DNA of 64,000 nucleotides from Prado023 sp963798745 (GCA_963798745.1 CAWCUF010000003.1:248001-312000); one strand, 5' to 3'; shown: positions 9,286-18,136, counted from the first letter of the stretch. The notes: generated by a model from the sequence alone, not told the origin. Made by a program: numbers and translations.

Positions 9286-9360
9286 GGCTCCGCTCGGGCC
9301 GGCTCGACTCGGGCCGGCTCCGCTCGGGCCGGCTCAGCTCGGGGCGGCTCAGCTCGGGCC
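9286..9360. repeat. Five tandem copies of a 15-bp unit
   Basis: Unit GGCTCNGCTCGGGCC repeats at 9286, 9301, 9316, 9331 and 9346 with one or two substitutions per copy. The last copies cover the final four codons and stop of rlmN (minus strand); the rest lies in the rlmN-prpE gap. The 15-bp period keeps reading frame. Confidence 0.9.
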
Positions 9361-10491
9361 GGTGACGGTCGCGGCCAGCTGGCCGCAGGCCCCGTCGATC
9401 TCCTGACCGCGGGTGTCGCGGATGGTGGTCGGGATCCCGCGCGCCTCGAGTGCCGCGACGAACGCGCGCTCCACCGCAGGTTCCGAGGCCGTCCACTTCG
9501 ACCCCGGGGTCGGATTCAGGGGGATCGGGTTCACGTGCACCCAGCCGCGCCCGCGGACGTTGAGCAGCTTGCCGAGCAGGTCCGCGCGCCAGGCCTGGTC
9601 GTTGATGTCGCGGATCAGCGCGTACTCGATGGACACCCGTCGCCCGGTGGCCTGGCTGTACTCGTAGGCCGCGTCGATCGCCTCGGCGACCTTCCAACGC
9701 GTGTTCACCGGGATCAGCTCGTCGCGCAACTCGTCGTCAGGGGCGTGCAGGCTCAGCGCCAGGGTGACCGGGATGCCCTCCCCGGCCAGCCGGCGCATCG
9801 CGGGCGCGAGCCCGACGGTGGACACCGTGATGCCCCGCGCGCTCATGCCCAGCCCATCGGGGGCTGGATCGACGAGCCGGCGGACCGCCGCGATCACCGT
9901 CGAGTAGTTGGCCAACGGCTCGCCCATGCCCATGAACACCACGTTGGACACGCGCCCGGGCCCGCCGGCCACCGCACCACGCGAGAGCGCACGCGCCCCG
10001 GCCAGGACCTGCTCGACGATCTCCGCGGTCGACAGGTTGCGGGTCAGGCCCGCCTGCCCGGTGGCGCAGAACGGGCAGTTCATCCCGCAGCCGGCCTGGG
10101 AGGACACGCACATCGTGACCCGTTCGCGGCTGTGCCGGGTGGCCGGGTAGCGCATCAGCACCGACTCGACCATGGCCCCGTCGTGCAGGCGCCACACCGA
10201 CTTCACGGTCAGGCCGCCGTCGCAGGTGATGTCGCGCACGCTGTTCAGCAGCGGCGGGCACAGGCTGGCGGCCAACGGCTCGCGCAGGGCAGCCGGGATG
10301 TCGGTCCAGCCCTCGGGATCGTCGACGAGCCGGGCGAACCAGTGGTTGCTGACCTGGTCGGCTCGATACTTGGGCATACCGGCCGAAGCGACCGCCTCCC
10401 GTCGCTCGGCCAGCGTCATGTCGGCCAGGTGCTTCGGCGGCTTCCCGCGCCGCGGTGCGTCGAAGACCAGGAGCCCAGGAGGTTGGCTCAC
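9349..10491 (-). CDS. rlmN: 23S rRNA/tRNA adenine C2-methyltransferase RlmN
   Basis: 380-residue radical SAM enzyme that methylates A2503 of 23S rRNA and A37 of some tRNAs. The cluster motif CGMNCPFC gives Cys135, Cys139 and Cys142. GMGEPLANY and SLHAPDDELRDELIPVN are typical of the family. The C-terminal ACGQLAA motif carries Cys369, the second mechanistic cysteine. The start is GTG at 10491, one base after the cdsA TGA (TGA-C-GTG), so translation is probably coupled to cdsA. The last codons overlap a tandem repeat. Confidence 0.96.
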   Translation of the reverse strand: MSQPPGLLVFDAPRRGKPPKHLADMTLAERREAVASAGMPKYRADQVSNHWFARLVDDPEGWTDIPAALREPLAASLCPPLLNSVRDITCDGGLTVKSVWRLHDGAMVESVLMRYPATRHSRERVTMCVSSQAGCGMNCPFCATGQAGLTRNLSTAEIVEQVLAGARALSRGAVAGGPGRVSNVVFMGMGEPLANYSTVIAAVRRLVDPAPDGLGMSARGITVSTVGLAPAMRRLAGEGIPVTLALSLHAPDDELRDELIPVNTRWKVAEAIDAAYEYSQATGRRVSIEYALIRDINDQAWRADLLGKLLNVRGRGWVHVNPIPLNPTPGSKWTASEPAVERAFVAALEARGIPTTIRDTRGQEIDGACGQLAATVTGPS

Positions 10492-10492
10492 G

Positions 10493-11464
10493 TCAGCCGA
10501 TCCCGCCCAGGGTCAGGGCGAACAGCGTGTAGGCGACCACCGTGTTGGGGATGATGCTGTCCAGGCGGTCCATCACCCCGCCGTGGCCGGGCAGCAACTG
10601 CGACATGTCCTTGACGCCCAGGTCGCGCTTGATGGCTGACTCGATGAAGTCCCCGAGGGTCGCGGTGGCGGCCATGACCGCGCCGACGATCGCGCCCTTC
10701 CACCAGTCGGACTCCAGGATCGTGGCGAACAGCACCGCGCCGAGGATGACCTGCAGACCCACGGACCCGGCGAAGCCCTCCCAGGACTTCTTCGGGCTGA
10801 TCGCGGGGGCCATCGGGTGCTTGCCGAACAGGACGCCTGCCGCGTACCCGCCGATGTCGCTGGCCACGCTCAGCGCGAGGAAGGTCACGACCAGGTCGGC
10901 GCCGTCGGGCGCTGCGGCGATGAGCGCCGCGAAGCCACCCATCAACGGTGCGTAGGACAGCACGAACGAACTCGCGGTGGCATCGCGGACGAAGTCCTCG
11001 GTCCCCCGGCGGAACAGTCGCCAGACCAGGGTGAAGAGGAACACCAGCCCGAAGCCCATGAGCACCTGCGCAGGGCCGCCCCAGTAGCCCAGGACCGGCA
11101 GCGCGACCGCTCCGAACAGCAACGGGAAGCGGGCCAGCACGATGCCCCGCCCGCGCATGGCGGTGGCCAACTCCGCGGTGCCCAGGAAGATGGCCACCAC
11201 GGCCAGCACGATGAACAGCCATCGGACGAAGTACAGCGAGGCCAGGGCCACAGCCACCAGCAGCACGCCCACGGCCACCGCCGCGGGCAGGTTGCGTCCG
11301 GCGCGGGACTTCGGCGCCCCCTCGTCCGGCGCGCCCTCGTCCGGCGCGCCCTCGTCCGGCGAGTCCGGCGAAGCCGGATCGGAGGTGTCGTGCGCGGCCG
11401 GATGCTCGGAGTCCTCGGCCGGGCCGGTGGCCTCCGGTGGTGGTGCGCCTGTCGATCCGCTCAA
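10493..11464 (-). CDS. cdsA: Phosphatidate cytidylyltransferase (CDP-diacylglycerol synthase)
   Basis: 323-residue integral membrane enzyme making CDP-diacylglycerol from phosphatidate and CTP for phospholipid synthesis. About eight hydrophobic segments follow a hydrophilic Asp/Glu/Pro-rich N-terminus of about 55 residues that contains three DEGAP repeats. The C-terminal signature SAIKRDLGVKD then PGHGGVMDRLDS is the CDP-diglyceride synthase motif. The start is TTG at 11464, supported by a GAGAGGAC Shine-Dalgarno about 8 nt upstream. It lies between frr (43 bp gap) and rlmN (1 bp gap), the standard actinobacterial order. Confidence 0.93.
   Translation of the reverse strand: MSGSTGAPPPEATGPAEDSEHPAAHDTSDPASPDSPDEGAPDEGAPDEGAPKSRAGRNLPAAVAVGVLLVAVALASLYFVRWLFIVLAVVAIFLGTAELATAMRGRGIVLARFPLLFGAVALPVLGYWGGPAQVLMGFGLVFLFTLVWRLFRRGTEDFVRDATASSFVLSYAPLMGGFAALIAAAPDGADLVVTFLALSVASDIGGYAAGVLFGKHPMAPAISPKKSWEGFAGSVGLQVILGAVLFATILESDWWKGAIVGAVMAATATLGDFIESAIKRDLGVKDMSQLLPGHGGVMDRLDSIIPNTVVAYTLFALTLGGIG
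11313..11357. repeat. Three tandem 15-bp units inside cdsA
   Basis: Units GGCGCSCCCTCGTCC start at 11313, 11328 and 11343; the last two are identical. On the minus strand they encode three copies of a DEGAP pentapeptide in the non-membrane N-terminus of CdsA. Confidence 0.85.
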
Positions 11465-11507
11465 CGCGCACCGTCCTCTCTACCGTCGTGGCCCCCGGAT
11501 CCCGAGC

Positions 11508-12065
11508 TCAGATCTCGAGCAGCTCGGCTTCCTTGTGCTTGAGCAGGTCGTCGATCATCCCGACATGGGTGGCGGTGAGTTCCTCGAGCGCCTTCTCCGC
11601 GCGCCGGACCTCGTCCTCGCCGGCGTCGCCGTCCTTGATCATCTTCTCCAGATGATCCTTTGCGTGCCGACGGATGTTGCGGATCGACACCTTGGCGTCC
11701 TCGGCCTTGTGCCGCGCGGTCTTGATGTACTCCTTGCGACGCTCCTCGGTCAGCACCGGCAGCACCACCCGGATCACCTGCCCGTCATCGACGGGGTTCA
11801 CCCCGAGGTCGGAGTCTCGGATCGCCTTCTCGATGTTGTGCATCGAGCCCTTGTCGAACGGGTTGATCAGGATCATCCGGGCCTCGGGGGTCTGGAACGA
11901 GGCCAGCTGGTTGATCGGGGTCGGCGCGCCGTAGTAGTCGACCAGCACCTTGGCGAACATCTGTGGGGTGGCCCGGCCGGTCCGGATCGTGGCGAAGTCC
12001 TCCTTTGCCACGGTGACGGCCTTGTCCATCTTCTCCTCGGCCTCGAACAGTTCCTCGTCGATCAT
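11508..12065 (-). CDS. frr: Ribosome recycling factor
   Basis: 185 residues, the normal length. RRF works with EF-G to split post-termination ribosomes. The conserved N-terminal helix (EEKMDKAVTVAKEDFATIRTG), the GRATP turn and the C-terminal RNIRRHAKDHLEKM helix are all present. ATG 12065 (MIDEELFEAEEKM) is chosen by family match. It lies 101 bp after pyrH and 43 bp before cdsA, probably one transcript. Confidence 0.97.
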   Translation of the reverse strand: MIDEELFEAEEKMDKAVTVAKEDFATIRTGRATPQMFAKVLVDYYGAPTPINQLASFQTPEARMILINPFDKGSMHNIEKAIRDSDLGVNPVDDGQVIRVVLPVLTEERRKEYIKTARHKAEDAKVSIRNIRRHAKDHLEKMIKDGDAGEDEVRRAEKALEELTATHVGMIDDLLKHKEAELLEI

Positions 12066-12166
12066 CGGGTCTCCTTCATCACATCGGGGCACGCGGGGGG
12101 CGCTGTCGGTGGCGCGTTCGGGGTCCTGTCGGGCGCGCGGCGTGCCAGGCGTCGGGCACGGCGCGC

Positions 12167-12940
12167 TCAGTCCTCCGGCGCGATCAACGTGCCGATCCTC
12201 TCACCCGCGACCGCCCGGGCGATGTTGCCCACGACGAGCAGGTTGAACACGATGATCGGCAGGTCGTTGTCCGCGCACAGCGAGATCGCCGTGGCATCGG
12301 CCACCTTCAGGCCGCGGGCCAGCACCTCGGAGTAGTCCAGTTGGTCGAACCTGGACGCCGCCGGGTTGGTGCGCGGGTCGTCGTCGTACACGCCGTCGAC
12401 GCCCTTGGCCATGAGCACCACCTGGGCACTGATCTCCAGGGCCCGCTGGGCGGCGGAGGTGTCGGTGGAGAAGAAGGGGACACCCAGCCCGGCGCCGAAG
12501 ATGACCACCCGGCCCTTCTCGAGGTGCCGCTGGGCGCGGCGCGGGATGTAGGGCTCGGCCACCTGGGACATCGGGATGGCGGTCATGACGCGGGTGTCGA
12601 TGCCCTCCTTCTCCAGGAAGTCCTGCAGCGCCAGGCAGTTCATCACCGTGCCGAGCATGCCCATGTAGTCCGCACGGGAGCGGTCCATTCCGCGCTCGTG
12701 CAGTTGCGCGCCACGGAAGTAGTTGCCCCCGCCGATGACGATCGCCACCTGCGCACCGGAGCGCACCACATCGGCGATCTGCCGGGCGATGCTGGAGACC
12801 ACGTCCGGGTCCACACCGAGCCCGCCACCGCCGGCGAACGCCTCCCCCGAGAGCTTGAGCAGGACGCGCCGCCAGCCCCGCTCGGGGGCCTGGGCCCAAC
12901 GCTCGACGGTGCCTTCAAGGGTGGGCTGGTCCAGGATCAC
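12167..12940 (-). CDS. pyrH: Uridylate kinase
   Basis: 257-residue hexameric amino-acid-kinase-fold enzyme that phosphorylates UMP to UDP. Motifs: RVLLKLSGEAF near residue 25, IVIGGGNYFRG, the DYMGMLGTVMNCLALQDFLE helix, KGVDGVYDDDPR and DATAISLCADNDLPIIVFNL. The start used is GTG at 12940; the first 20 residues are variable in the family. It follows tsf by 119 bp with a terminator-like hairpin in between. Confidence 0.96.
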   Translation of the reverse strand: MILDQPTLEGTVERWAQAPERGWRRVLLKLSGEAFAGGGGLGVDPDVVSSIARQIADVVRSGAQVAIVIGGGNYFRGAQLHERGMDRSRADYMGMLGTVMNCLALQDFLEKEGIDTRVMTAIPMSQVAEPYIPRRAQRHLEKGRVVIFGAGLGVPFFSTDTSAAQRALEISAQVVLMAKGVDGVYDDDPRTNPAASRFDQLDYSEVLARGLKVADATAISLCADNDLPIIVFNLLVVGNIARAVAGERIGTLIAPED

Positions 12941-12970
12941 GGCCCTGATTGTGCCCTACTGGCCGCGCAC

Positions 12971-13007
12971 GACGCCCCCGGGAAGCTCGTGCTGCACCGG
13001 GGGCGTC
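12971..13007 (-). terminator. Hairpin between tsf and pyrH
   Basis: Perfect 11-bp GC-rich stem (12971-12981 with 12997-13007) and a 15-nt loop, downstream of the tsf stop and 30 bp before the pyrH start. No U-tract follows, so it may only attenuate transcription or block RNA decay. Confidence 0.6.
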
Positions 13008-13059
13008 GCTTTCGTGCGGGTCGGACCGGCGCTCAGGGTCGGTCCGGGTGGGGGCTGGG

Positions 13060-13875
<816 letters not shown>

Positions 13876-13928
13876 GGGGCTGTCCTTTCTGGTGGGGCGC
13901 GTCGGCCCCGATGGGTGGACGTGGGAAG

Positions 13929-13980
13929 CACGTCGGACCCCGGTGATCAGGGGTCCGACGTGGCACCGGCGAACCGGTGC
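13929..13980 (-). terminator. Two tandem hairpins between rpsB and tsf
   Basis: A perfect 13-bp stem (13929-13941 with 13950-13962, 8-nt loop) sits directly next to a perfect 7-bp stem (13963-13969 with 13974-13980). Both lie between the rpsB stop and the tsf start on the transcribed strand. No U-tract is present. They could lower tsf relative to rpsB or mark an RNA-processing site. Confidence 0.65.
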
Positions 13981-13986
13981 ACTGGA

Positions 13987-15162
13987 CTACTGCGCGGTCG
14001 TGTCCTCGGCAACAGCCTCGGCGACGGGCTGCGCCTGCGCTGCCGCCTCGGGGGCTGGGGTCTCCACGACGGGGACCTCGACTGCCGGGGCGTCGACCGG
14101 CGGTGCCACCGCGGCAGCCTCGGCGGGGGCCTCGGCTGCGGGAGCCTCCTGCACCGGAGCGACCTCGGCGACGAACTCCTCGACCGCGACCTCAGCGGCT
14201 TGGTCGACCTCGACCGGGGCCGTCTCGGCGACTGCCTCAGCAGCGACCTCGACGGTCTCGGCCGACGCGGCGGCGGTCTCGGCCAGCGGCTCGTCGGCGA
14301 CGGCGGCCACCTGCTCAGGTTCCGGCGCGGCCGCAGCGGCCTCAGCGGGCACAGTTGCCTCAGCGGGCGCAGTTGCCTCAGCGGGCGCAGCGGCCTCGGT
14401 CGTGTGCGCGGCCAACAGCTCGGCCTCCCACTCGGCCAGGGGCTCCACGGTCGAGCTGGTGCTGGCGCCGCTGGCGCGGGCCACGAGGCCCTCGGCCACG
14501 GCATCGGCGATGACGCGGGTCAGCAGGCCGACGGCGCGGATGGCGTCGTCGTTGCCCGGGATCGGGAAGTCCACGACGTCCGGGTCGCAGTTGGAGTCCA
14601 GGATCGCGATGACCGGGATGCCGAGCTTGTGGGCCTCGCCGACGGCGATGGCCTCCTTGTTGGTGTCCACGATCCAGACCGCCGAGGGGATCTTGGTCAT
14701 CTCGCGGATACCACCGAGGGTGCGCAGGAGCTTGTCGCGCTCGCGGCGCAGGACCAGCAGCTCCTTCTTGGTCATCCCGGAGCCGGCGACGTCGTCGAAG
14801 TCGAGCTGCTCGAGCTCCTTGAGGCGCTGCAGCCGCTTGTACACGGTCTGGAAGTTGGTGAGCATGCCACCGAGCCAGCGCTCGTTGACATAGGGCATCC
14901 CGACGCGCGCGGCCTGCTCGGCCACCGCCTCCTGGGCCTGCTTCTTGGTGCCCACGAACATGACGGTCCCGCCGCGCGACACGGTCTCCTTGACGTAGGA
15001 GTAGGCGCGGTCGATGGAGGTCAGCGACTGGGTGAGGTCGATGATGTAGATGCCATTGCGCTCGGTGAGGATGAAGCGCTTCATCTTGGGGTTCCAGCGC
15101 CGGGTCTGGTGTCCGAAGTGGACGCCGCTCTCCAGCATCTGGCGCATCGTGACGACGGCCAT
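13987..15162 (-). CDS. rpsB: Ribosomal protein S2 with long Ala/Pro/Glu-rich C-terminal tail
   Basis: 391 residues; the S2 fold (about 1-235) is complete: MRQMLESGVHFGHQTRRWNPKM, the Lys-rich TKKQAQ loop, NERWLGGMLTNFQT and IVDTNKEAIAV with IPGNDDAIRAV. After about residue 245 comes a low-complexity tail of about 145 residues made of APAEAT, PVE and EVAA blocks. Actinobacterial S2 proteins often have a shorter acidic/Ala tail, so this one is unusually long. The ATG at 15162 is chosen by family match and a GAGGAA Shine-Dalgarno 5-6 nt upstream. First gene of the rpsB-tsf set, divergent from the LytM-like gene. Confidence 0.96.
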   Translation of the reverse strand: MAVVTMRQMLESGVHFGHQTRRWNPKMKRFILTERNGIYIIDLTQSLTSIDRAYSYVKETVSRGGTVMFVGTKKQAQEAVAEQAARVGMPYVNERWLGGMLTNFQTVYKRLQRLKELEQLDFDDVAGSGMTKKELLVLRRERDKLLRTLGGIREMTKIPSAVWIVDTNKEAIAVGEAHKLGIPVIAILDSNCDPDVVDFPIPGNDDAIRAVGLLTRVIADAVAEGLVARASGASTSSTVEPLAEWEAELLAAHTTEAAAPAEATAPAEATVPAEAAAAAPEPEQVAAVADEPLAETAAASAETVEVAAEAVAETAPVEVDQAAEVAVEEFVAEVAPVQEAPAAEAPAEAAAVAPPVDAPAVEVPVVETPAPEAAAQAQPVAEAVAEDTTAQ

Positions 15163-15545
15163 GGGTGTTCCTCTTTCGTGCGCGGGAAGCCCCGCGCGCT
15201 CGGTTGTCACGACCACCGGCCGGCGGTCGTCCTGATGCCCCAGGTGGTTGGGCTGCGTGCGCAGACCGGTCCGTCCACCGCTCGTGCCAGGGCATGCGAA
15301 TTCGGATCCCGGAGGATCCGTGCGCTCATCCTACGACCAACCCTCGATCGGGCGGAAATCACCGCACGGGCGGCGGGCGGTGGCGAGTCCAGGCGATTCG
15401 GGCGCGGCGGCTCATCGCGCAATCCGGCGCGATCCGGCGCGATCACCGTGGCCGCCGTCGAGGCGCGCTGCGGATAGCCACTCGGGTGTCCACAGATTCG
15501 CACGACTTCGGGTCGATTCGTCCACGGAGCCCCCAGGGTGGGGGC
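15163..15545. other. Divergent intergenic region between rpsB and the LytM-like gene
   Basis: 383 bp without a convincing gene. It must hold the rpsB promoter on the minus strand (a candidate is listed separately) and a promoter for the plus-strand gene at 15546. It contains a short repeat of CCGGCGCGAT around 15421-15440 and an imperfect GGATCC-rich inverted repeat near 15304-15318. I see no riboswitch or small RNA signature, and no coding potential beyond antisense-type frames. Confidence 0.5.
15328..15357 (-). promoter_or_regulatory. Candidate rpsB promoter
   Basis: On the minus strand TAGGAT (15328-15333) is a good actinobacterial -10 hexamer; a weak -35 TTCCGC (15352-15357) sits 18 bp upstream. 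It would give a leader of about 160 nt. The -35 match is poor. Confidence 0.35.
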
Positions 15546-16274
15546 ATGGGCAGATCGGCAGAAGGATGCAGGACAGGCTTGGTCCGGTGGTGGCTTCCGG
15601 TCGTGGGCGCGGCACTGTTGGCGGGCCTGGGCCCCGCACCGAACGCTCAGGCGGTCCCGCTCGGGCCGCTGGGCGGGGCAGCCACTCTGGTCGGGACGCA
15701 CGCCGGGGTCCGGACGTCGGCAGCGGCTGCGGCGTCGAGCGGGGCTGCGGAGTCGACCGGGGCTCGGGCGGCGACTGCGGCTCGGGCGTCGACCGGGGTC
15801 GAGGGATGGCCTGGGGCCGAGGGGTGGGCCCCGCTGCCGGTGCGCGCCAGCGCCGGCACCGCCAGCCGGACAGGTCGCTGGCAGCCGCCGGTGCGACCAC
15901 TGCGCGTGCGGGCCCGGTTCGATCCACCCGAACACCGGTGGCTGGCTGGGCACCGGGGCGTGGACCTGCGCACACCCGAGGGTGCGACGGTGCGCGCGGC
16001 CGGGACGGGCCGGGTCGTGTACGCGGGCACGCTGGCTGGCCGCGGGGTGGTGAGCATCGACCACGGCGAGTTGCGGACCACCTACGAACCGGTGCAGGTG
16101 TCGGTGCACGTGGGTCAGCGGGTACGCGTGGGTGACCCGATCGGGGTGATCGCCACGGGCAGCGGGCACTGCGGCAGCGGCCGTTGCCTGCACCTGGGGC
16201 TACGCCGGGACCGCACCTACCTGGACCCGATGCTGCTGCTCGGGCGTGCCTCAGCGCGGCTGCGGCCATGGTGA
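15546..16274 (+). CDS. Secreted LytM-like (M23 family) protein with a degenerate zinc site
   Basis: 242 residues. A signal peptide (basic LVRWWLP, hydrophobic core, AQA cleavage site near residue 38) leads to an Ala/Ser/Thr/Gly-rich linker (about 45-115) and a lysostaphin-type domain (about 125-240). The first zinc motif HRGVDLRTPEG (His and Asp) is present, but the second motif reads CLHLGLRR where active M23 enzymes have HxH, so the first His is Cys. I recall the same CLHWG form in related actinobacterial proteins beside rpsB, so it may be a conserved non-hydrolytic cell-wall binder or use altered metal ligands. ATG 15546 gives the signal peptide. Convergent with whiG. Confidence 0.8.
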   Translation: MGRSAEGCRTGLVRWWLPVVGAALLAGLGPAPNAQAVPLGPLGGAATLVGTHAGVRTSAAAAASSGAAESTGARAATAARASTGVEGWPGAEGWAPLPVRASAGTASRTGRWQPPVRPLRVRARFDPPEHRWLAGHRGVDLRTPEGATVRAAGTGRVVYAGTLAGRGVVSIDHGELRTTYEPVQVSVHVGQRVRVGDPIGVIATGSGHCGSGRCLHLGLRRDRTYLDPMLLLGRASARLRPW

Positions 16275-16317
16275 GCCCGCCCGACCGGCGCCTCCAGCGG
16301 ACCGGGCGACGGGGGCC

Positions 16318-17187
16318 TCAGTCGTCCAAGGAACCGATCCGCGTGCGCATGCCCATCATGGCCTTGGTGTGCAGTTGGCAGATCCGGCTCTCGGTCACGC
16401 CCAGGACCAGCCCGATCTCGGCCAGCGTCAACCCCTCGTAGTAGTACAGCGTGACCACGATCTGCTCACGCTCGGGCAGGGTGTGGATCACTCGCGCGAG
16501 CAGTTGTCGGGTGTCCTCGTCGTCCAGGGCATCGCCGGGTGAGTCGACCCGTTCGTCCTCGAGGCGCTCGCCGAGGGTGGCACCGTCGCCGTGATCGGCC
16601 GACCCCAGCATCTCGTCCAGCGCCGCGACGTGGACGAAGGACACCTGGCTGAAGACCTTGCGCAGTTCGGGGACGTCCAGGCCGAGCTCGTCGGCGATCT
16701 CCGACTCGGTCGGCGTGCGCTGCAGCCGCGCCTCCAGGGAGGCGATCGCCCGCTCGACATCCCGAGCCTTGGTCCGCACGGAACGCGGGATCCAGTCGAA
16801 CGAGCGCAACTCGTCGATGATCGCACCGCGGATCCGGTTGATCGCGTACGTCTCGAACTTGATGGCCCGCTCGAGGTCGTACTTGTCGATCGCGTCGATC
16901 AGGCCGAACACGCCGTAGGAGACCAGGTCACCCTGCTCCACGCTGGCCGGCAGGCCCACCCCGACCCGGCCGGCGACGTAGCGCACCAGCGGGGCGTACT
17001 GCAGGATCAACTGCTCGCGAAGGCCGGCGTCGCCGGTCTCCTTGTACTCGCGCCACATCCGACCCAGGGCGGCGTCGGGATCATCGAGTTCGAGGACCGC
17101 GTCGTCGGGGTCGATCAGGTCGGCATCCGATCGCCGAGCCTCGACGACGCGCGCAGATTGGTCAGGCACGTGGGTGGGCCTGCTCAT
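16318..17187 (-). CDS. whiG: RNA polymerase sigma factor of the WhiG/FliA class
   Basis: 289-residue group 3 sigma-70 factor, close to Streptomyces WhiG (about 280). Region 2 has LREQLILQYAPLVRYVAGR and SYGVFGLIDAIDKYD, with FETYAINRIRGAIIDELRSFDWIPRSV; region 3 has ESEIADELG; region 4 has LPEREQIVVTLYYYEGLTLAEIG and a helix-turn-helix (VTESRICQLHTKA). WhiG controls sporulation genes in Streptomyces, while FliA homologues control motility genes; this window holds neither target set. The ATG at 17187 overlaps the 3' end of xerC by 26 bp, suggesting coupled expression. Class is certain, biological role is inference. Confidence 0.93.
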   Translation of the reverse strand: MSRPTHVPDQSARVVEARRSDADLIDPDDAVLELDDPDAALGRMWREYKETGDAGLREQLILQYAPLVRYVAGRVGVGLPASVEQGDLVSYGVFGLIDAIDKYDLERAIKFETYAINRIRGAIIDELRSFDWIPRSVRTKARDVERAIASLEARLQRTPTESEIADELGLDVPELRKVFSQVSFVHVAALDEMLGSADHGDGATLGERLEDERVDSPGDALDDEDTRQLLARVIHTLPEREQIVVTLYYYEGLTLAEIGLVLGVTESRICQLHTKAMMGMRTRIGSLDD

Positions 17188-18115
17188 AGCTGCTCCTGAG
17201 CCGTTCGATGGACACGTGGGTGTAGATCTGAGTCGTCCCGAGACTAGCGTGACCGAGCACCTCCTGTACCGACCGCAGGTCCGCGCCGCGTTCCACGAGG
17301 TGCGTGGCCATCGAATGACGCAGGCCGTGCGGTCCCACATCGGGTGCGGTCGGGACGTGGCGCAGCAGGGCGTGGACCGTGCGGCGGACCACCCGCGGGT
17401 CGATCCGGCCCCCGCGTGCGCCCAGGAACAACGCGTCCCCACTGGCGTCGGCGGCCAGTGCGTGGCGCCCCTGGGCCAGCCAGAGCTCGAGCGCACGCGC
17501 GGCCGGAGCACCGAAGGGCACGACCCGCTCGCGTGCGCCCTTGCCCAGCACCCGCGCGGTCTGGCGGGACCAGTCCAGGTCGCCGCGGTCCAAGCCCACC
17601 AGCTCCGAGACCCGGATCCCCGTGGCGTAGAGCAGCTCGACGATCGCCACGTCGCGCTGGTGGACCGGGTCGGCGTCGTCGGCGCGCACGGCCGCCAGCT
17701 CCATGAGGGCGTCGACGTGACTGGGCTTGAGCACCTCCGGGATCGAACGCCGCGCAGCGGGGGCGCGCAGCCGAACTGCTGGGTCTGCGGGGATCAGGCC
17801 TTGCCGCAGGGCCCAGCCGGTGAAGCTGCGCGCTGCCGCCACCCGACGAGCGAGCGAGGCCCGGGCCGCTCCGCGCCGATCCATGGCGGCCAGCCAGGCA
17901 CGCAGCGTCGGCAGGTCCAATTCGGCCGGCGTTGTTGCTCCGAGTCGGGCGGCGAACGCCAACAGGTCACCGACGTCGGACAGGTACGCCCGGACGGTGT
18001 GGACACCCCGGCCCCGCTCGTCACGCAGGTGAACGCCGAATGCCGTGCGCGCCTCGGCCAACGCACCGGGCAGGAGGCTGGGCTCGGCGCTCGGCTCGGC
18101 GCTCGGGCTGGTCAT
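17162..18115 (-). CDS. xerC: Tyrosine recombinase XerC/XerD type
   Basis: 317 residues. The SAM-like N-terminal domain (about 20-110) is followed by the catalytic domain with all six expected residues: Arg in ATGIRVSEL, Lys 24 residues on in LGKGARER, His and Arg in HGLRHSMATHL, His in LGHASLGTTQ and the nucleophile Tyr in IYTH. The role is dimer resolution at dif at the division septum with FtsK. ATG 18115 (MTSPSAEPS) is used; the N-terminus has a short SAEPSAEPS duplication. It sits 21 bp after dprA and overlaps whiG. Position next to dprA and rpsB favours the housekeeping Xer protein over an integron or phage integrase. Confidence 0.92.
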   Translation of the reverse strand: MTSPSAEPSAEPSLLPGALAEARTAFGVHLRDERGRGVHTVRAYLSDVGDLLAFAARLGATTPAELDLPTLRAWLAAMDRRGAARASLARRVAAARSFTGWALRQGLIPADPAVRLRAPAARRSIPEVLKPSHVDALMELAAVRADDADPVHQRDVAIVELLYATGIRVSELVGLDRGDLDWSRQTARVLGKGARERVVPFGAPAARALELWLAQGRHALAADASGDALFLGARGGRIDPRVVRRTVHALLRHVPTAPDVGPHGLRHSMATHLVERGADLRSVQEVLGHASLGTTQIYTHVSIERLRSSYEQAHPRA

Positions 18116-18136
18116 GTGGACATCGTGCCGCACCGA

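Noticed and set aside
9286..9360. Tandem 15-bp repeat considered as a CRISPR array
   Set aside because: No spacers and the unit is far too short; it is a simple minisatellite.
9149..9697. Extension of prpE upstream of ATG 9148 including an RPELS-type repeat
   Set aside because: Would overlap rlmN, adds only repetitive sequence, and the family N-terminus starts at 9148.
17162..18115. XerC considered as phage or element integrase
   Set aside because: It lies in the conserved dprA-xer-whiG-rpsB order with no attachment-site repeats or phage genes nearby.
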